This document shows positions 50,721-60,625 of a stretch of DNA of 64,000 nucleotides, piece by piece. This stretch comes from an uncultured Spirochaetales bacterium (GTDB lineage Bacteria; Spirochaetota; Spirochaetia; Sphaerochaetales; Sphaerochaetaceae). Numbering within the stretch: the first letter of the stretch is position 1; every line of letters starts with the position of its first letter. The stretch covers positions 1-64,000 of the forward strand of contig CAKQTE010000083.1 in assembly GCA_934276485.1 (NCBI GenBank), given 5' to 3'. Under the pieces are notes generated by a model. The model was not told the DNA's origin. It was given only the letters and a program-made list of their open reading frames with translations, and made no database searches. A program made the position numbers and the translations under genes.

Positions 50721-52916
50721 CTATTTTGTCTTCTTATGTACATCCTTCCATTCAGAAAAAGAAGAATCATCCACATTTGGTGCTTTTCCAGCCTTTATAA
50801 GTGCAATGACATTTGACCATTGCACTTGTTTGTTTTCAAAAGCATTTACAAATTCGTCTTTATCCAAAGAATCTGATGCATAAGAGTTATCGTACCAACT
50901 CGATAGAGCTTCTTTTGTAAATCGACGAGTCTCTGTTTCTTTTGAATACTCAAATTCAGCTTTAGTAAACACGCTCTTCACTGCTAATTCCAAATCATCC
51001 TTATTCCAATTAGTCAAAGGATTGTCTGAGGAATAGATACCAGATTCAGCTTCCAACAACTTATCTTTTATAGTATCGGGAGCAAAATCAGACAGGCGTG
51101 ATGAAAGAGAAGGAATTGCTTCTATAAAGCGAATGCATCCATCGTTATCGAGAGATGAGTGAACTTTCTTTAGAATCTCTTTTGAACTCTTAAGACGTGA
51201 CAATATATTTCGTCCAGATATGATCCCAAAGGATAGTCCGTCTTCCAAAGAATCGAACACATCACTTGGAGTTGAGATTATAACCTCAGGACGCAACAAC
51301 TCCTCTAACTCAGACGAAAAATGCTCGATGATTTCTTTCTCGTTTTGATTTCTGACTTGTGCAACAGACAGTCCCTCTGGATTAAGCTTCATCAAGGGCC
51401 AAAGCATCAAACCATGGGAGGCATTAAGTACCAATACATTTTGATATCTTAAAAGCTTTATATCTGAATAAACATCCTTAACAAGGCGCAATAATATTCC
51501 AGAGCGAGTTGTCATTGCCCTCTCTGCCCACTTGGATCTAGCGTCATCTCCAGGAGAGAATGTTAGGTTTTCCTGAAACAGGTCCTCATTCACAGCCTCT
51601 AATTGAGCTTCTCTCTTTAATGTAACACTTTCCTTTATCGTTGCTTCATAGCCACAATCTGAAGGCTTGTAGTAAATCTTTCCTTGGAGTCCTGTTGGAA
51701 GATATTGCTGCGCAACCCAATGATCCTTATATGAATGAGGATACATATATCCTTCTCCATGACCAAAACTGTTGCTGTCACGACTGGCATCCCTCAAGTG
51801 GTTAGGAACTTCCTCGGCTTTCTCTTTTTCGACATCACTTAGCGCATCGAAGAATGCCAATGTAGAATTGCTTTTTGGACAAGTTGCAAGATACAAAGCA
51901 GCATGCGCCAAATGAAAGCGCCCTTCTGGAAGCCCTATGCGATCAAAAGCGGAGGCATCTGCTTCAACAACAACAATTGCATTAGGATCAGCCAAGCCCA
52001 CATCCTCGGTAGCTGAGATAAGCATTCGCCTGAAGATGAATCTTGGGTCCTCTCCTGCTGCTACCATTCGACTAAGCCAATAGAGAGAAGCATCAGGATC
52101 CGATCCTCTTAGGGATTTGATGAATGCAGATATCACATCAAAATGATAGTCCCCTTCCTTATCATACAATACCGCTTTCTTCTGGATAGATTCCTCTGCA
52201 GCTTCCTTTGTGATATGAATCTCACTACCGAGCTCTGGTGGAAACCTATCAGGAGTTGTCTCAACTGCAAGCTCAAGAGCATTCAAAAGAGAGCGCGCAT
52301 CTCCTGAAGCAACATCTACAAGATGCTCCAATGCACCATCTTCGAATGTTACATTGTAATTTCCATATCCACGTGTCTTGTCGTTCAGGGCTTGATGTGC
52401 AATCTTGAAAAGGTCTTCATTCTCTAGCTTCTTTAGCTGGAAGATTCTGGATCTGGAGACAAGTGCTGCATTTACTTCAAAATATGGATTTTCAGTTGTA
52501 GCTCCAATTAGAATGAATGTTCCATTCTCAACCCATGGCAAGAGCGCATCTTGCTGGCTTTTGTTCCAACGATGCACTTCGTCTATAAATAGTATTGTCC
52601 TGATTCCATAGTGAGCCTTTCTCTCTTTTGCATCCTCGATCTCAACTCTTAGTTCCTTAACGCCTGAAAGAACTGCATTCAGTGTGGAGAAATGGCTCTT
52701 TGTCGTATTTGCAATAACACGTGCAAGTGTTGTCTTTCCAGTTCCTGGAGGACCATAGAATATGACAGAGCTAAGCTGGTCTGCTTGTATGGCTCGCCTT
52801 AATAGTCTGCCCTTACCTAATATATGTTCCTGTCCTATATACTCATCCAGATTTCTTGGTCTCATTCTTGACGCAAGAGGTTCTGATTGAGACTGGGAAT
52901 AAAACAAGTCGTTCAT
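50721..52916 (-). CDS. rarA: RarA/MgsA AAA ATPase with a long C-terminal extension
   Basis: 731 residues. Residues about 1-430 are a complete RarA (Walker A GPPGTGKTT at 55-63, Walker B ILFIDEVHRWNKSQQDALL, sensor GATTENP, C-terminal GEGYMYPH block), acting at stalled forks. Another 300 residues follow, with a Rossmann-like order (VLVLNASHGLMLWPL, then LEDGLSFGIISG, then KVHSSLDNDGCIRFIEAIP) that looks like a degenerate methyltransferase. Ordinary RarA ends near residue 440. GGAGG is 14 bases from the ATG, longer than ideal. Confidence 0.88.
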   Translation of the reverse strand: MNDLFYSQSQSEPLASRMRPRNLDEYIGQEHILGKGRLLRRAIQADQLSSVIFYGPPGTGKTTLARVIANTTKSHFSTLNAVLSGVKELRVEIEDAKERKAHYGIRTILFIDEVHRWNKSQQDALLPWVENGTFILIGATTENPYFEVNAALVSRSRIFQLKKLENEDLFKIAHQALNDKTRGYGNYNVTFEDGALEHLVDVASGDARSLLNALELAVETTPDRFPPELGSEIHITKEAAEESIQKKAVLYDKEGDYHFDVISAFIKSLRGSDPDASLYWLSRMVAAGEDPRFIFRRMLISATEDVGLADPNAIVVVEADASAFDRIGLPEGRFHLAHAALYLATCPKSNSTLAFFDALSDVEKEKAEEVPNHLRDASRDSNSFGHGEGYMYPHSYKDHWVAQQYLPTGLQGKIYYKPSDCGYEATIKESVTLKREAQLEAVNEDLFQENLTFSPGDDARSKWAERAMTTRSGILLRLVKDVYSDIKLLRYQNVLVLNASHGLMLWPLMKLNPEGLSVAQVRNQNEKEIIEHFSSELEELLRPEVIISTPSDVFDSLEDGLSFGIISGRNILSRLKSSKEILKKVHSSLDNDGCIRFIEAIPSLSSRLSDFAPDTIKDKLLEAESGIYSSDNPLTNWNKDDLELAVKSVFTKAEFEYSKETETRRFTKEALSSWYDNSYASDSLDKDEFVNAFENKQVQWSNVIALIKAGKAPNVDDSSFSEWKDVHKKTK

Positions 52917-52941
52917 ATATGGATTGGTATCCTCCTTATCA

Positions 52942-53658
52942 TTAATGGTGGCTACTAAAAGCCCTATCTTCCCAGAAAACAGAGTACAGGGAATCTGAAT
53001 TCCTATCGATTACCCTGTTTTTCAATTCTTTTTCCTTTTCAGATAGTGTTGAGAACAGAATGTCTATGACTCTATAGCTGATGACATTCAAATTGACTCC
53101 TGAAACCTCTGGAAGCGTTATTCCCCCATCTACAGAATAGAGATTCAGATATGCCTTTCTTATGGAATCAAATTCCTTCAGCGATGGCTCAAAAGCTTTA
53201 TCGAGAGCCTCTTTCTTGTCAGAAAGAATTGTTGCAAATGATTCTATAAGCTTTGTTCTAGATTTACTTCTGAGGCCTTTGGTAAAAGAGGTATCTTCTT
53301 CGATATATCTATCAGGAGTCTTTGCAAGCTCTAGCATATCGCTATATATAGAAGGATATAGTTCTTCAATTGCACTCTCAGCAATTGTTGCAACACTCTC
53401 TAGGTATCTATCCTTGTATGAATCATAAAGTGGCACATAATCCTTATATATAATATAGCTACTTGCTAAAGCATCCTCCAAAGAAGATGAGGTGATATCC
53501 AAGGAAATCTGCTCTAGCATATCTTGAGACAAAAGCTCTAGTGCAGACATAGCCCTCTCTTGATCTTCTTGAGATAAAGAAATAGGTTCTGTCGATGTAC
53601 AGGCAGTCACAATTGACAAAATCAACAAAACCAATATTGTAAATACACGCTTCTTCAC
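52942..53658 (-). CDS. lipoprotein, function unknown
   Basis: 238 residues with GTG start. Signal peptide KKRVFTILVLLILSIV and lipobox VTAC (Cys20). The mature protein is almost entirely helical and rich in Ser, Leu, Glu and Tyr with no recognised family. It lies 25 bases beyond the rarA start on the same strand. TAGAAT is seven bases from the GTG but the -35 is poor. Confidence 0.7.
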   Translation of the reverse strand: MKKRVFTILVLLILSIVTACTSTEPISLSQEDQERAMSALELLSQDMLEQISLDITSSSLEDALASSYIIYKDYVPLYDSYKDRYLESVATIAESAIEELYPSIYSDMLELAKTPDRYIEEDTSFTKGLRSKSRTKLIESFATILSDKKEALDKAFEPSLKEFDSIRKAYLNLYSVDGGITLPEVSGVNLNVISYRVIDILFSTLSEKEKELKNRVIDRNSDSLYSVFWEDRAFSSHH

Positions 53659-53715
53659 AACATCAATTCTAGAAGTAAACAGGATAAAAATCCATCACTG
53701 TTTGCTCATCACACC

Positions 53716-54462
53716 TTATGCACAATCATGCAATCTTTGCGAGATGCTATTTAGATTATGATATATGGTTTGTGGCGATACTTTGTATTCCTTAGCAAGC
53801 TCCTTTACACTCTTTACACTATAGCCATAGGCGCCATAGTAGGAAAACAATAGAAATTTTTCATCATTCGAAAGAGCAAAAAGCCTTGCTTCCTGTTCTT
53901 GCCTTTCCATCTCTGATATTACAACGCCTTCAATATCCTCAGAGCTAGGAATCATATCCAAAAGAACATGATCTCTTTCGCTATCAGAATAGACAATGGT
54001 ATCCAATGAAACGACGTTTTCTCTAAAAAGAGCTTCTCTAGTACTCTTCAAGACCTTTTCTGAAAAACCTGTCGATAGCATTATCGCCTCATCATCAATC
54101 TCAGCGTTTGATGCAATGGCTTTTTTGTACTTTGATATTCTTTCTGTTACATTCTTAGGCTGTGATATTACTCTCTGCTCAGCGCTGATGAACTCTCTTA
54201 TCTTCACTTGCATTGCATAATATGCAAATGAAGAGAAATGACCTTTCGAACTATCATATTTATCAAGACACTCCAACATGCCAATGAGCGCTAGATTCTT
54301 GTAGTCATCTGCATAGGATGAATCACATTGCAATTTGTTTACAAAGAACATAGCTATCTTCAATGCTTGCTCATCCAGGCTAATAGAAAGCTTTTCCATT
54401 GCTTTTCTATCTCCATTCTGAGCACTACGCGCCAACTGATCAACAAAGTTAATTTCTGACAT
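53716..54462 (-). CDS. sigma-70-family-like factor
   Basis: 248 residues. Region 2-like DYKNLALIGMLECLDKYDSS and FSSFAYYAMQVKIREFI, a degenerate region 3, and a C-terminal region 4-like HTH (VKELAKEYKVSPQTIYHNL). AAGGAACG precedes the ATG. It is too divergent to name as a known alternative sigma such as FliA or SigB; no anti-sigma gene is adjacent. Confidence 0.75.
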   Translation of the reverse strand: MSEINFVDQLARSAQNGDRKAMEKLSISLDEQALKIAMFFVNKLQCDSSYADDYKNLALIGMLECLDKYDSSKGHFSSFAYYAMQVKIREFISAEQRVISQPKNVTERISKYKKAIASNAEIDDEAIMLSTGFSEKVLKSTREALFRENVVSLDTIVYSDSERDHVLLDMIPSSEDIEGVVISEMERQEQEARLFALSNDEKFLLFSYYGAYGYSVKSVKELAKEYKVSPQTIYHNLNSISQRLHDCA

Positions 54463-54781
54463 GAATCGTTCCTTTATATGATAATTTTTGTTAGTTTTAA
54501 GCTATATTAGGATAAGAAGTGGCCATATGATGTCCTAGTGAAAAAGAATTTTGGATTATTTCATCTTTTTCGTATAAAGCATGCTATATGGCAAGTGAAG
54601 AAATAAAACATGAAGTTTTTCATATAAAAACGTGGAAAAACATGCTAAGCAGAATAATGTAGAGAGCAAGAACACACCAAGTTGTTGCGTGGTATATACA
54701 AAAATGAAAAATTTTATTATCTTAACTTAGTTGATACAACACAAAGATAAATAATTTATTTCATTAATAAGGAAGATAACT
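54463..54781. other. 319-bp intergenic region between divergent sigma-like and tig genes
   Basis: AT-rich. It should contain the promoters of both flanking genes, but I could not fix -35/-10 pairs with confidence. A 24-codon ORF from ATG 54586 has no ribosome-binding site. No RNA gene or repeat recognised. Confidence 0.4.
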
Positions 54782-56128
54782 ATGGTCGTTGAAAAGAGCG
54801 TTAAAGAAGTTGCAAACAGCCAGATTGAACTAACAATCACAGTAGATGCAGCATCACTTGACAAGGCTTACGAGGAAAAGATTGCAAAGTATGCGAAGAC
54901 AATTGAGATGCCAGGATTCAGAAGAGGTCATGTTCCAGCATCAGTAATCGAGAGAAAGTTCGGACAGGACATCAGAAACGAAGCTAGCTATGACAAGATG
55001 GAAGAAGAATTGAAGGCAGCAATCGACACACTCGCTGACGACCAGAAGCCTCTTTCTTTCTCAACTCCAGTATTGCAGGACGAAGAGAACCTCAAGTTCG
55101 AGAAGGGCCAGGATATCACATTCAAGGTACTTTACGATGTTCTTCCAAAGTTCCAGCTTCCAGCTTACACAGGACTCGAAGTTGAAGTAGACAACGTTGA
55201 AGTTGCTGATAGCGATATCGAAGATGAGCTCAAGCGCCTTCAGGAGCAGAACTCAATGGTCAGAACAAAGGACGGAGCTGCATCTGATGGAGATATCGTC
55301 ACACTCGACTATGCTGAGCTAGACGAAAATGGCAATGCTATTGCTGATACAGAGAGAAAGGATTTCACTTTCACAATCGGTTCTGGATATAACTTCTACC
55401 ACCTAGACCAGGATGTAATCGGAATGGCTAAGGGCGATGAGAAGATTGTTGAGAAGACATACACTGAGGAAGATAACGTTCCAGGATATGAAGGAAAGAC
55501 AATCAAGCTCAACGTTAAGTGCTCAGAAGTAAAGACAAGAGAGCTTCCAGAAGTAGATGACGAGTTTGCTCAAGATGTTAAGGAAGAGTACAAGACAGTT
55601 GCAGATCTAAAGGCTGGAATCAGAGCAGACTTGACAAAGCGTGTTGAAGATAGCCAGAAGAACGAGAAGACAGAAAAACTATTGAAGAAGATTTCTGATG
55701 CTACAGAGATGTCTCTTCCACAGTCAATGATCGAGTTCGAGCTTGAGCAGAGCTGGAAGCGCTTTGTACAGCAGTCACAGCTTCCAGAAGAGCAGCTAAT
55801 GGCATTCTTCAAGATGCAGAATCAGACAAAGGAGTCTATCATCGAGACTTGGAGACCATCAGCAGAGAACGATCTCAAGATTCAGTTGATCCTTGACGAA
55901 ATCAAGAAGAAGGAAGATTTCCAGGTTAACGAGGAAGAGTTCAAGAAGGCTTGTGATGAGCAGCTAAAGAACATTACTGACGAGACAACTAAGAAGTACT
56001 ATGAGAACATGATCAAGGATGACATGCAGTTCTCAATGGTTCTTCCATTCCTTCTCGAGAAGAATACTTTCAAGGCTGGAAAGACTGTAACTTACAAGGA
56101 ATACACAACAGCTGCTGTTGAGGAGTAA
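54782..56128 (+). CDS. tig: trigger factor
   Basis: 448 residues. N-terminal ribosome-binding domain with the MPGFRRGHVPASV signature, central FKBP-type PPIase domain (DGDIVTLDYAELDENG and FTIGSGYNFYHLDQ), and C-terminal chaperone arms. AAGGAAG precedes the ATG. Classical tig-clpP-clpX order. It binds nascent chains at the exit tunnel. Confidence 0.96.
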   Translation: MVVEKSVKEVANSQIELTITVDAASLDKAYEEKIAKYAKTIEMPGFRRGHVPASVIERKFGQDIRNEASYDKMEEELKAAIDTLADDQKPLSFSTPVLQDEENLKFEKGQDITFKVLYDVLPKFQLPAYTGLEVEVDNVEVADSDIEDELKRLQEQNSMVRTKDGAASDGDIVTLDYAELDENGNAIADTERKDFTFTIGSGYNFYHLDQDVIGMAKGDEKIVEKTYTEEDNVPGYEGKTIKLNVKCSEVKTRELPEVDDEFAQDVKEEYKTVADLKAGIRADLTKRVEDSQKNEKTEKLLKKISDATEMSLPQSMIEFELEQSWKRFVQQSQLPEEQLMAFFKMQNQTKESIIETWRPSAENDLKIQLILDEIKKKEDFQVNEEEFKKACDEQLKNITDETTKKYYENMIKDDMQFSMVLPFLLEKNTFKAGKTVTYKEYTTAAVEE

Positions 56129-56134
56129 TAAGCT

Positions 56135-56731
56135 TTGGTAAATCCAAAAATGAATACACTAGTGCCTTATGTTGTAGAACAATCAGGCACTGGTGAAAGA
56201 CAATTTGATATCTTTTCACGTCTTTTGAAAGATAGAATTATCTTCATTGATGGAGAGATAAATGATGCAATGGCAGACCTAGTTGTTGCTCAGTTGATTT
56301 TCCTTGAAAGTGAAGCACCAGGAAAAGATATCAACCTATATATCAATAGCCCCGGCGGTTCTGTAACTGCTGGGCTCGCTATCTATGACACAATGCAATA
56401 TATTTCATGCGACGTCAGAACAATCTGCTTAGGACAGGCTTGCTCTATGGCAGCAATCATTCTAGCTGCAGGAGCTAAAGACAAGCGTGCAATCCTTCCT
56501 CATGCAAGAGTCATGATTCATCAGCCTTCAGGAGGAGCCGAAGGACAAGCAAGCGATATCGTAATCACAAGCAGAGAGTTGCAAAGGATCAAGGATGTAA
56601 CAACAGAGATTCTCTCTGAGCATACAGGAAAAGACAAAGAGATCCTTTTGAAAGACATTTCAAGAGACTATTACATGAATGCAAACGAAGCTCTTGAATA
56701 TGGCATTGTTGATAAGGTGATGAGAAAGTAA
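56135..56731 (+). CDS. clpP: ATP-dependent Clp protease proteolytic subunit
   Basis: 198 residues. Catalytic Ser104 (GQACSMAA), His129 (MIHQP) and the SPGGSVTAG segment are all present. The TTG at 56135 is nine bases from AGGAG; the ATG at 56150 ([11 protein letters not shown]) matches family N-termini but lacks a ribosome-binding site, so it is the alternative. Forms the tetradecameric chamber with ClpX. Confidence 0.95.
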   Translation: MVNPKMNTLVPYVVEQSGTGERQFDIFSRLLKDRIIFIDGEINDAMADLVVAQLIFLESEAPGKDINLYINSPGGSVTAGLAIYDTMQYISCDVRTICLGQACSMAAIILAAGAKDKRAILPHARVMIHQPSGGAEGQASDIVITSRELQRIKDVTTEILSEHTGKDKEILLKDISRDYYMNANEALEYGIVDKVMRK

Positions 56732-56733
56732 AT

Positions 56734-57984
56734 ATGGCAAGAAGTCCTAAATATTGCTCATTCTGTGGGCGCCCTTTCGATGGAACAACAAAGTTCGTAA
56801 CAGAAGGTGGCGTTGCTATCTGTGAGCATTGTATAAAAGCATGCAATGAGATTATCAACAACTCCCCTAGCTCTGGCGAGACATTGGACACAGGAGATAT
56901 GGTTATTCCTACTCCTAGCGAAATCAAGGCATACCTTGATGAGTATGTCATCGGCCAGGATCAAGCTAAGAGAGTATTGTCCGTTGCTGTATATAATCAC
57001 TACAAGAGAGTCAAGTACGAGAAAGAAATCCACGACATGGGAGTTGAACTAGATAAGTCCAACATTCTGATCATTGGACCAACTGGAACAGGAAAGACCC
57101 TTCTTGCTAGAACACTTGCAAAGAAGCTTAATGTTCCTTTTGCAATTGCAGATGCAACTACTCTTACAGAGGCAGGATATGTTGGAGAGGATGTTGAGAA
57201 CATTCTTCTCAAGCTTATCGAAGCTGCTAATTTTGATATTGAAAAGGCACAGAAAGGTATCATCTTCATCGATGAAATCGATAAGATTTCAAAGAAAGGA
57301 GAAAACGTTTCGATCACTAGAGATGTCTCAGGAGAAGGTGTTCAGCAAGCTCTATTGAAGATTATAGAAGGAACTGTAGCTGCGGTTCCTCCACAGGGAG
57401 GAAGAAAACATCCTAACCAGGAAATGCTCAAGATTGATACAAAGGATATCCTATTTATCTGTGGTGGTGCTTTCGTAGGACTGGACAAGGTAATCGAGAA
57501 GAGAGTTGCAACATCCCAAATGGGATTTGGAGCAACAATTCTAAACAAGGAAGAAAAGGATCTAGGTTCTCTATATAGACAGCTTCATCCAGATGATTTG
57601 GTCAAGTTTGGTCTTATTCCAGAATTCATAGGAAGATTGCCTATCCACACATACCTCGACAACCTTCAGAAAGAAGACCTGGTGAGAATTCTCATTGAGC
57701 CTAAGAATTCTATCATCAAGCAATATCAGACATCATTCAAGCTAGATGGTATTAAGCTCACATTCACAGCTGACGCAATTGATGCAATTGCACAACAGTC
57801 ATATGAGCAGAATACAGGAGCAAGAGGCCTAAGAAGCATTGTAGAGAATTTGATGCTTGGTATTTCCTATGATATACCTTCAATTCCAGATGTTACTGAA
57901 GTTATTATCGACAAAGACAATGTCATAAATAAAACTACACCAAGGATCATTAGGGATGCAAAGTATATTTCCGCAAATTCCTGA
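56734..57984 (+). CDS. clpX: ATP-dependent Clp protease ATP-binding subunit ClpX
   Basis: 416 residues: N-terminal zinc-binding domain with Cys8, Cys11, Cys30, Cys33; AAA+ core with Walker A GPTGTGKT at 115-122 and Walker [18 protein letters not shown] sensor 2. Unfoldase for ClpP. Two bases separate it from clpP. Confidence 0.97.
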   Translation: MARSPKYCSFCGRPFDGTTKFVTEGGVAICEHCIKACNEIINNSPSSGETLDTGDMVIPTPSEIKAYLDEYVIGQDQAKRVLSVAVYNHYKRVKYEKEIHDMGVELDKSNILIIGPTGTGKTLLARTLAKKLNVPFAIADATTLTEAGYVGEDVENILLKLIEAANFDIEKAQKGIIFIDEIDKISKKGENVSITRDVSGEGVQQALLKIIEGTVAAVPPQGGRKHPNQEMLKIDTKDILFICGGAFVGLDKVIEKRVATSQMGFGATILNKEEKDLGSLYRQLHPDDLVKFGLIPEFIGRLPIHTYLDNLQKEDLVRILIEPKNSIIKQYQTSFKLDGIKLTFTADAIDAIAQQSYEQNTGARGLRSIVENLMLGISYDIPSIPDVTEVIIDKDNVINKTTPRIIRDAKYISANS

Positions 57985-58930
57985 TAAGATCATTTCTACA
58001 ATAAAGGAAAACAAGAGCATTGCTATCCTCTCTCATAAGAGTCCGGATGGGGATGCTCTTTCCTCTTCTCAGGCGCTTGCATACATTTTAAGAAAATTAG
58101 GAAAAGAGGTATGGATCCTAAATGATGGACCATTCAAACGTAAGGAGATAGAACCTCTTACAAAAGATGTTCTTACAACAGTTCCGATCTCTCTCAAGGA
58201 AAAGAATCCTCTTGCAATCGTTGTCGACTGTTCAACTCCAGACCGACCAGGAGATGTATATAAGTCTCTAGAGGCAACAAATACAATCGTAATCGATCAT
58301 CACTCATCAGGAGAGGCTTTCGTTCCTGCTGACATGAGCTATATTGTGCCCTATTCTCCTTCAACTTCGATGCTTATTGAAGAGCTAAGAGTTGCCCTAG
58401 GAATAGACCTTGATCTTGAACTTGCTACACTATTGCTAACAGGCGTGATGACTGATACTGGCTTTTTTCACTTTATCGACGAAAGACAAAGTAGCTACAC
58501 ACTGTACAAGGCATCAATATTTGCAAGCACAGGAATCAACGTATATAAACTTTATGATGAACTATCTCCAAAAAGAACAATTGAAGAGATAGAGGCGATA
58601 GCTTCTATTATCAAAGATACCAAGTTCTTTTATTCAGGTTCTCTTGCCCTTAGTTATCAACCAATGACTCTTGATCAGGCAGGACTATCGGATACTATCT
58701 ATCCTCAGCTACTATCTATTGATAGTGTCAGAGTTGTTGTATTTCTAAAAGAGAAAGAAGATCACTTTGAAATAGGATTCAGAGCAAAGCGTGGATATGA
58801 TCTTGATGTAGGAGAAAGAGCATCAAAGCTAGGTGGTGGCGGACATAAACTCGCAGCAGGAGCCTCATATACAGCAAAAAGAGATGAACTTGAGAACATT
58901 ATTGTAAATCTATTTAAAGAAATACTTTAA
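57956..58930 (+). CDS. nrnA: DHH/DHHA1 phosphoesterase (NrnA-like)
   Basis: 324 residues. [12 protein letters not shown] (26-37), [10 protein letters not shown] and DHH at 114-116 form the metal site; the C-terminal [12 protein letters not shown] is the DHHA1 motif. NrnA degrades nano-RNA and pAp, and related enzymes cleave cyclic dinucleotides. Starts inside the end of clpX (29-base overlap), so it belongs to the tig-clpPX transcript. Confidence 0.88.
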   Translation: MQSIFPQIPDKIISTIKENKSIAILSHKSPDGDALSSSQALAYILRKLGKEVWILNDGPFKRKEIEPLTKDVLTTVPISLKEKNPLAIVVDCSTPDRPGDVYKSLEATNTIVIDHHSSGEAFVPADMSYIVPYSPSTSMLIEELRVALGIDLDLELATLLLTGVMTDTGFFHFIDERQSSYTLYKASIFASTGINVYKLYDELSPKRTIEEIEAIASIIKDTKFFYSGSLALSYQPMTLDQAGLSDTIYPQLLSIDSVRVVVFLKEKEDHFEIGFRAKRGYDLDVGERASKLGGGGHKLAAGASYTAKRDELENIIVNLFKEIL

Positions 58931-58958
58931 TAACAACAAAATAATACCTTCCAAAAAC

Positions 58959-58975
58959 TTGGCACACTTCTTGCT
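58959..58975 (+). promoter_or_regulatory. sigma-54 (RpoN) promoter
   Basis: TTGGCAC-ACTTC-TTGCT: GG at 58961-58962 and GC at 58973-58974 with exactly 10 bases between, matching the -24/-12 consensus. Start of transcription near 58986 leaves a leader with GGGAGG before the ATG at 58998. Confidence 0.75.
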
Positions 58976-58997
58976 TGTCATCTTTTGGGAGGTTGTT

Positions 58998-60017
58998 ATG
59001 AAATGCAACAATTATTATTCAAAAGAAGAAGATTTAAGGTTCAGCAAGGAAGTAGTTCACTTTAACACACTTGAAGATGGAACAGAGGAAAAAGAACTAC
59101 AAAGAACCAAGATTAGGGATAGAACCCAGATTCTAATTTATCAATTGCCAATTAGAAACCTTTTCCTGAATTCAGATGAAGCATCAGAGATTTACCTAGA
59201 ACTAAGAGAAGATGTCGATAAGATAATCTCGGCTTATACTATCAGCAATGCAACATACAACAGCTATCTAACGCAAGTTTGCAGATATAGAAAGCTCTCA
59301 ATTGACAAAAAAACTCATAAGCACAACCAATTTGAAGATGGATTCAAATATGCATTGGAACTAGAATACCAAGAAAATGATTTGGAATTCTTTCAGGCAG
59401 AGCCTCACTATGGAGTAAATAGACCAGAAATATTTGACATGGACATGTCTGATCTTGTTAAATACATCATCGTAACAAGAGATCCAACGACAGTTAAGAA
59501 TATGAATAAGAAAGAACGCTTGTTGTCGCTAGCTCTTAGAAACAAGACCAATAGACGCTATATGCTATATTATCTATTAACGCTTCCACAATGCGAAGGA
59601 CCTGAATTCATCGAATCTATCTCACGCGTCATGGGACTTGATTCAATGGTCATCTCATACTTCTATTCATTGCGTTTCGATCTTCTTGCTAGAATTAACA
59701 AACGTTGGGAAAAGACAAAATCGATTGCAAATAAACACTATGCATCCATGCTCAACATTGTTCTCAAAATGACATACGAAGCAGATCAAAACAAGATGCT
59801 CAATTTAAGAGAAAAACTGAACAAGGTATCTTCTTTCCACAAAGTCAGCATAGAACTTGCAAAACATCAGAAAAGAGGTCTAACACAAGAAGAGGCTGCC
59901 TTAGCACTCGGCGTCAGACGATCTTCTATATACTATGGAGTTCGAAGCACCAGAGAGCTATTGGAATCTATCATTAATGCACCTCTCGATTGCGTAAAGC
60001 CAATGCAAAACCTATAA
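58998..60017 (+). CDS. HTH-containing protein of unknown function, sigma-54 controlled
   Basis: 339 residues from ATG 58998, set by GGGAGG and by the sigma-54 promoter, which would put an upstream ATG (58959) outside the transcript. Soluble, highly charged; no signal peptide. Residues near 295-325 (KRGLTQEEAALALGVRRSSI) form a clear helix-turn-helix. The rest is helical, with the basic stretch RLLSLALRNKTNRRYMLYYL. I do not recognise the family; DNA-binding regulation is an inference. rdgB's promoter lies inside its 3' end. Confidence 0.7.
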   Translation: MKCNNYYSKEEDLRFSKEVVHFNTLEDGTEEKELQRTKIRDRTQILIYQLPIRNLFLNSDEASEIYLELREDVDKIISAYTISNATYNSYLTQVCRYRKLSIDKKTHKHNQFEDGFKYALELEYQENDLEFFQAEPHYGVNRPEIFDMDMSDLVKYIIVTRDPTTVKNMNKKERLLSLALRNKTNRRYMLYYLLTLPQCEGPEFIESISRVMGLDSMVISYFYSLRFDLLARINKRWEKTKSIANKHYASMLNIVLKMTYEADQNKMLNLREKLNKVSSFHKVSIELAKHQKRGLTQEEAALALGVRRSSIYYGVRSTRELLESIINAPLDCVKPMQNL

Positions 60018-60018
60018 T
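59990..60018 (+). promoter_or_regulatory. rdgB promoter abutting the start codon (leaderless)
   Basis: TTGCGT (59990-59995), 17-bp spacer, perfect TATAAT (60013-60018), then seven bases to the ATG at 60026. It lies inside the end of the upstream gene. No Shine-Dalgarno. Confidence 0.65.
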
Positions 60019-60025
60019 CAAATTC

Positions 60026-60625
60026 ATGAAACTATATTTTGCATCTGGAAATGAACATAAGAAGATTGAGATGACAAGGCTTCTCGATGGATATGAACTT
60101 GTGCTTCCAAAGGAAGAAGGAATTGAATTCGATTGCGAAGAGACAGGAACTACTTTCATTGAAAATGCCATGATCAAGGCAAAAGCACTCTACTCAATCG
60201 TACACGCACCTGTATTAAGTGATGACTCAGGCCTAATCGTTGATGCCTTAGGAGGAAAGCCTGGCATCTACACAGCTCGCTATGGTGAAGAAGAAGCAGG
60301 CAGGAAACTTTCTAGCAAAGAGAAATACCTTCTTCTTCTGAGGAATCTTGAAGGAGAGACAAACAGAAGAGCAGAGTTCACTGCAGCTCTATGCTTGATG
60401 ATCAGTGAGACTGAAATATACATCATACAGGAAAACAACAAAGGACAAATTGCTTTGGCCCCATCTGGAACAGAAGGATTTGGCTATGACCCCGTGTTTA
60501 TAATCGATGCATGTGGTAAAATTTCAGCAGAGCTTACTGGAGAGGAGAAAGACAAATACTCTCATAGAGGTAAAGCTGCAAGATTAATGAAGCAAATATT
60601 AGATCAGAAGGAGAAAAACATATGA
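60026..60625 (+). CDS. rdgB: XTP/dITP diphosphatase (RdgB/HAM1)
   Basis: 199 residues. Start MKLYFASGNEHKK is the family start; SDDSGLIVDALGGKPGIYTARY, PSGTEGFGYDPVF and SHRGKA are the nucleotide- and metal-binding blocks. Removes non-canonical purine triphosphates. An upstream ATG at 59990 is rejected because it overlaps the promoter and adds unlike residues. The next gene starts inside its stop. Confidence 0.94.
   Translation: MKLYFASGNEHKKIEMTRLLDGYELVLPKEEGIEFDCEETGTTFIENAMIKAKALYSIVHAPVLSDDSGLIVDALGGKPGIYTARYGEEEAGRKLSSKEKYLLLLRNLEGETNRRAEFTAALCLMISETEIYIIQENNKGQIALAPSGTEGFGYDPVFIIDACGKISAELTGEEKDKYSHRGKAARLMKQILDQKEKNI

Noticed and set aside
53659..53694. Leaderless promoter for the lipoprotein at 52942-53658
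   Set aside because: TAGAAT is seven bases from the GTG, but no acceptable -35 lies 16-18 bases upstream.
54586..54660. 24-codon ORF upstream of trigger factor
   Set aside because: No ribosome-binding site, no homology I recognise, and its size is expected by chance in AT-rich DNA.
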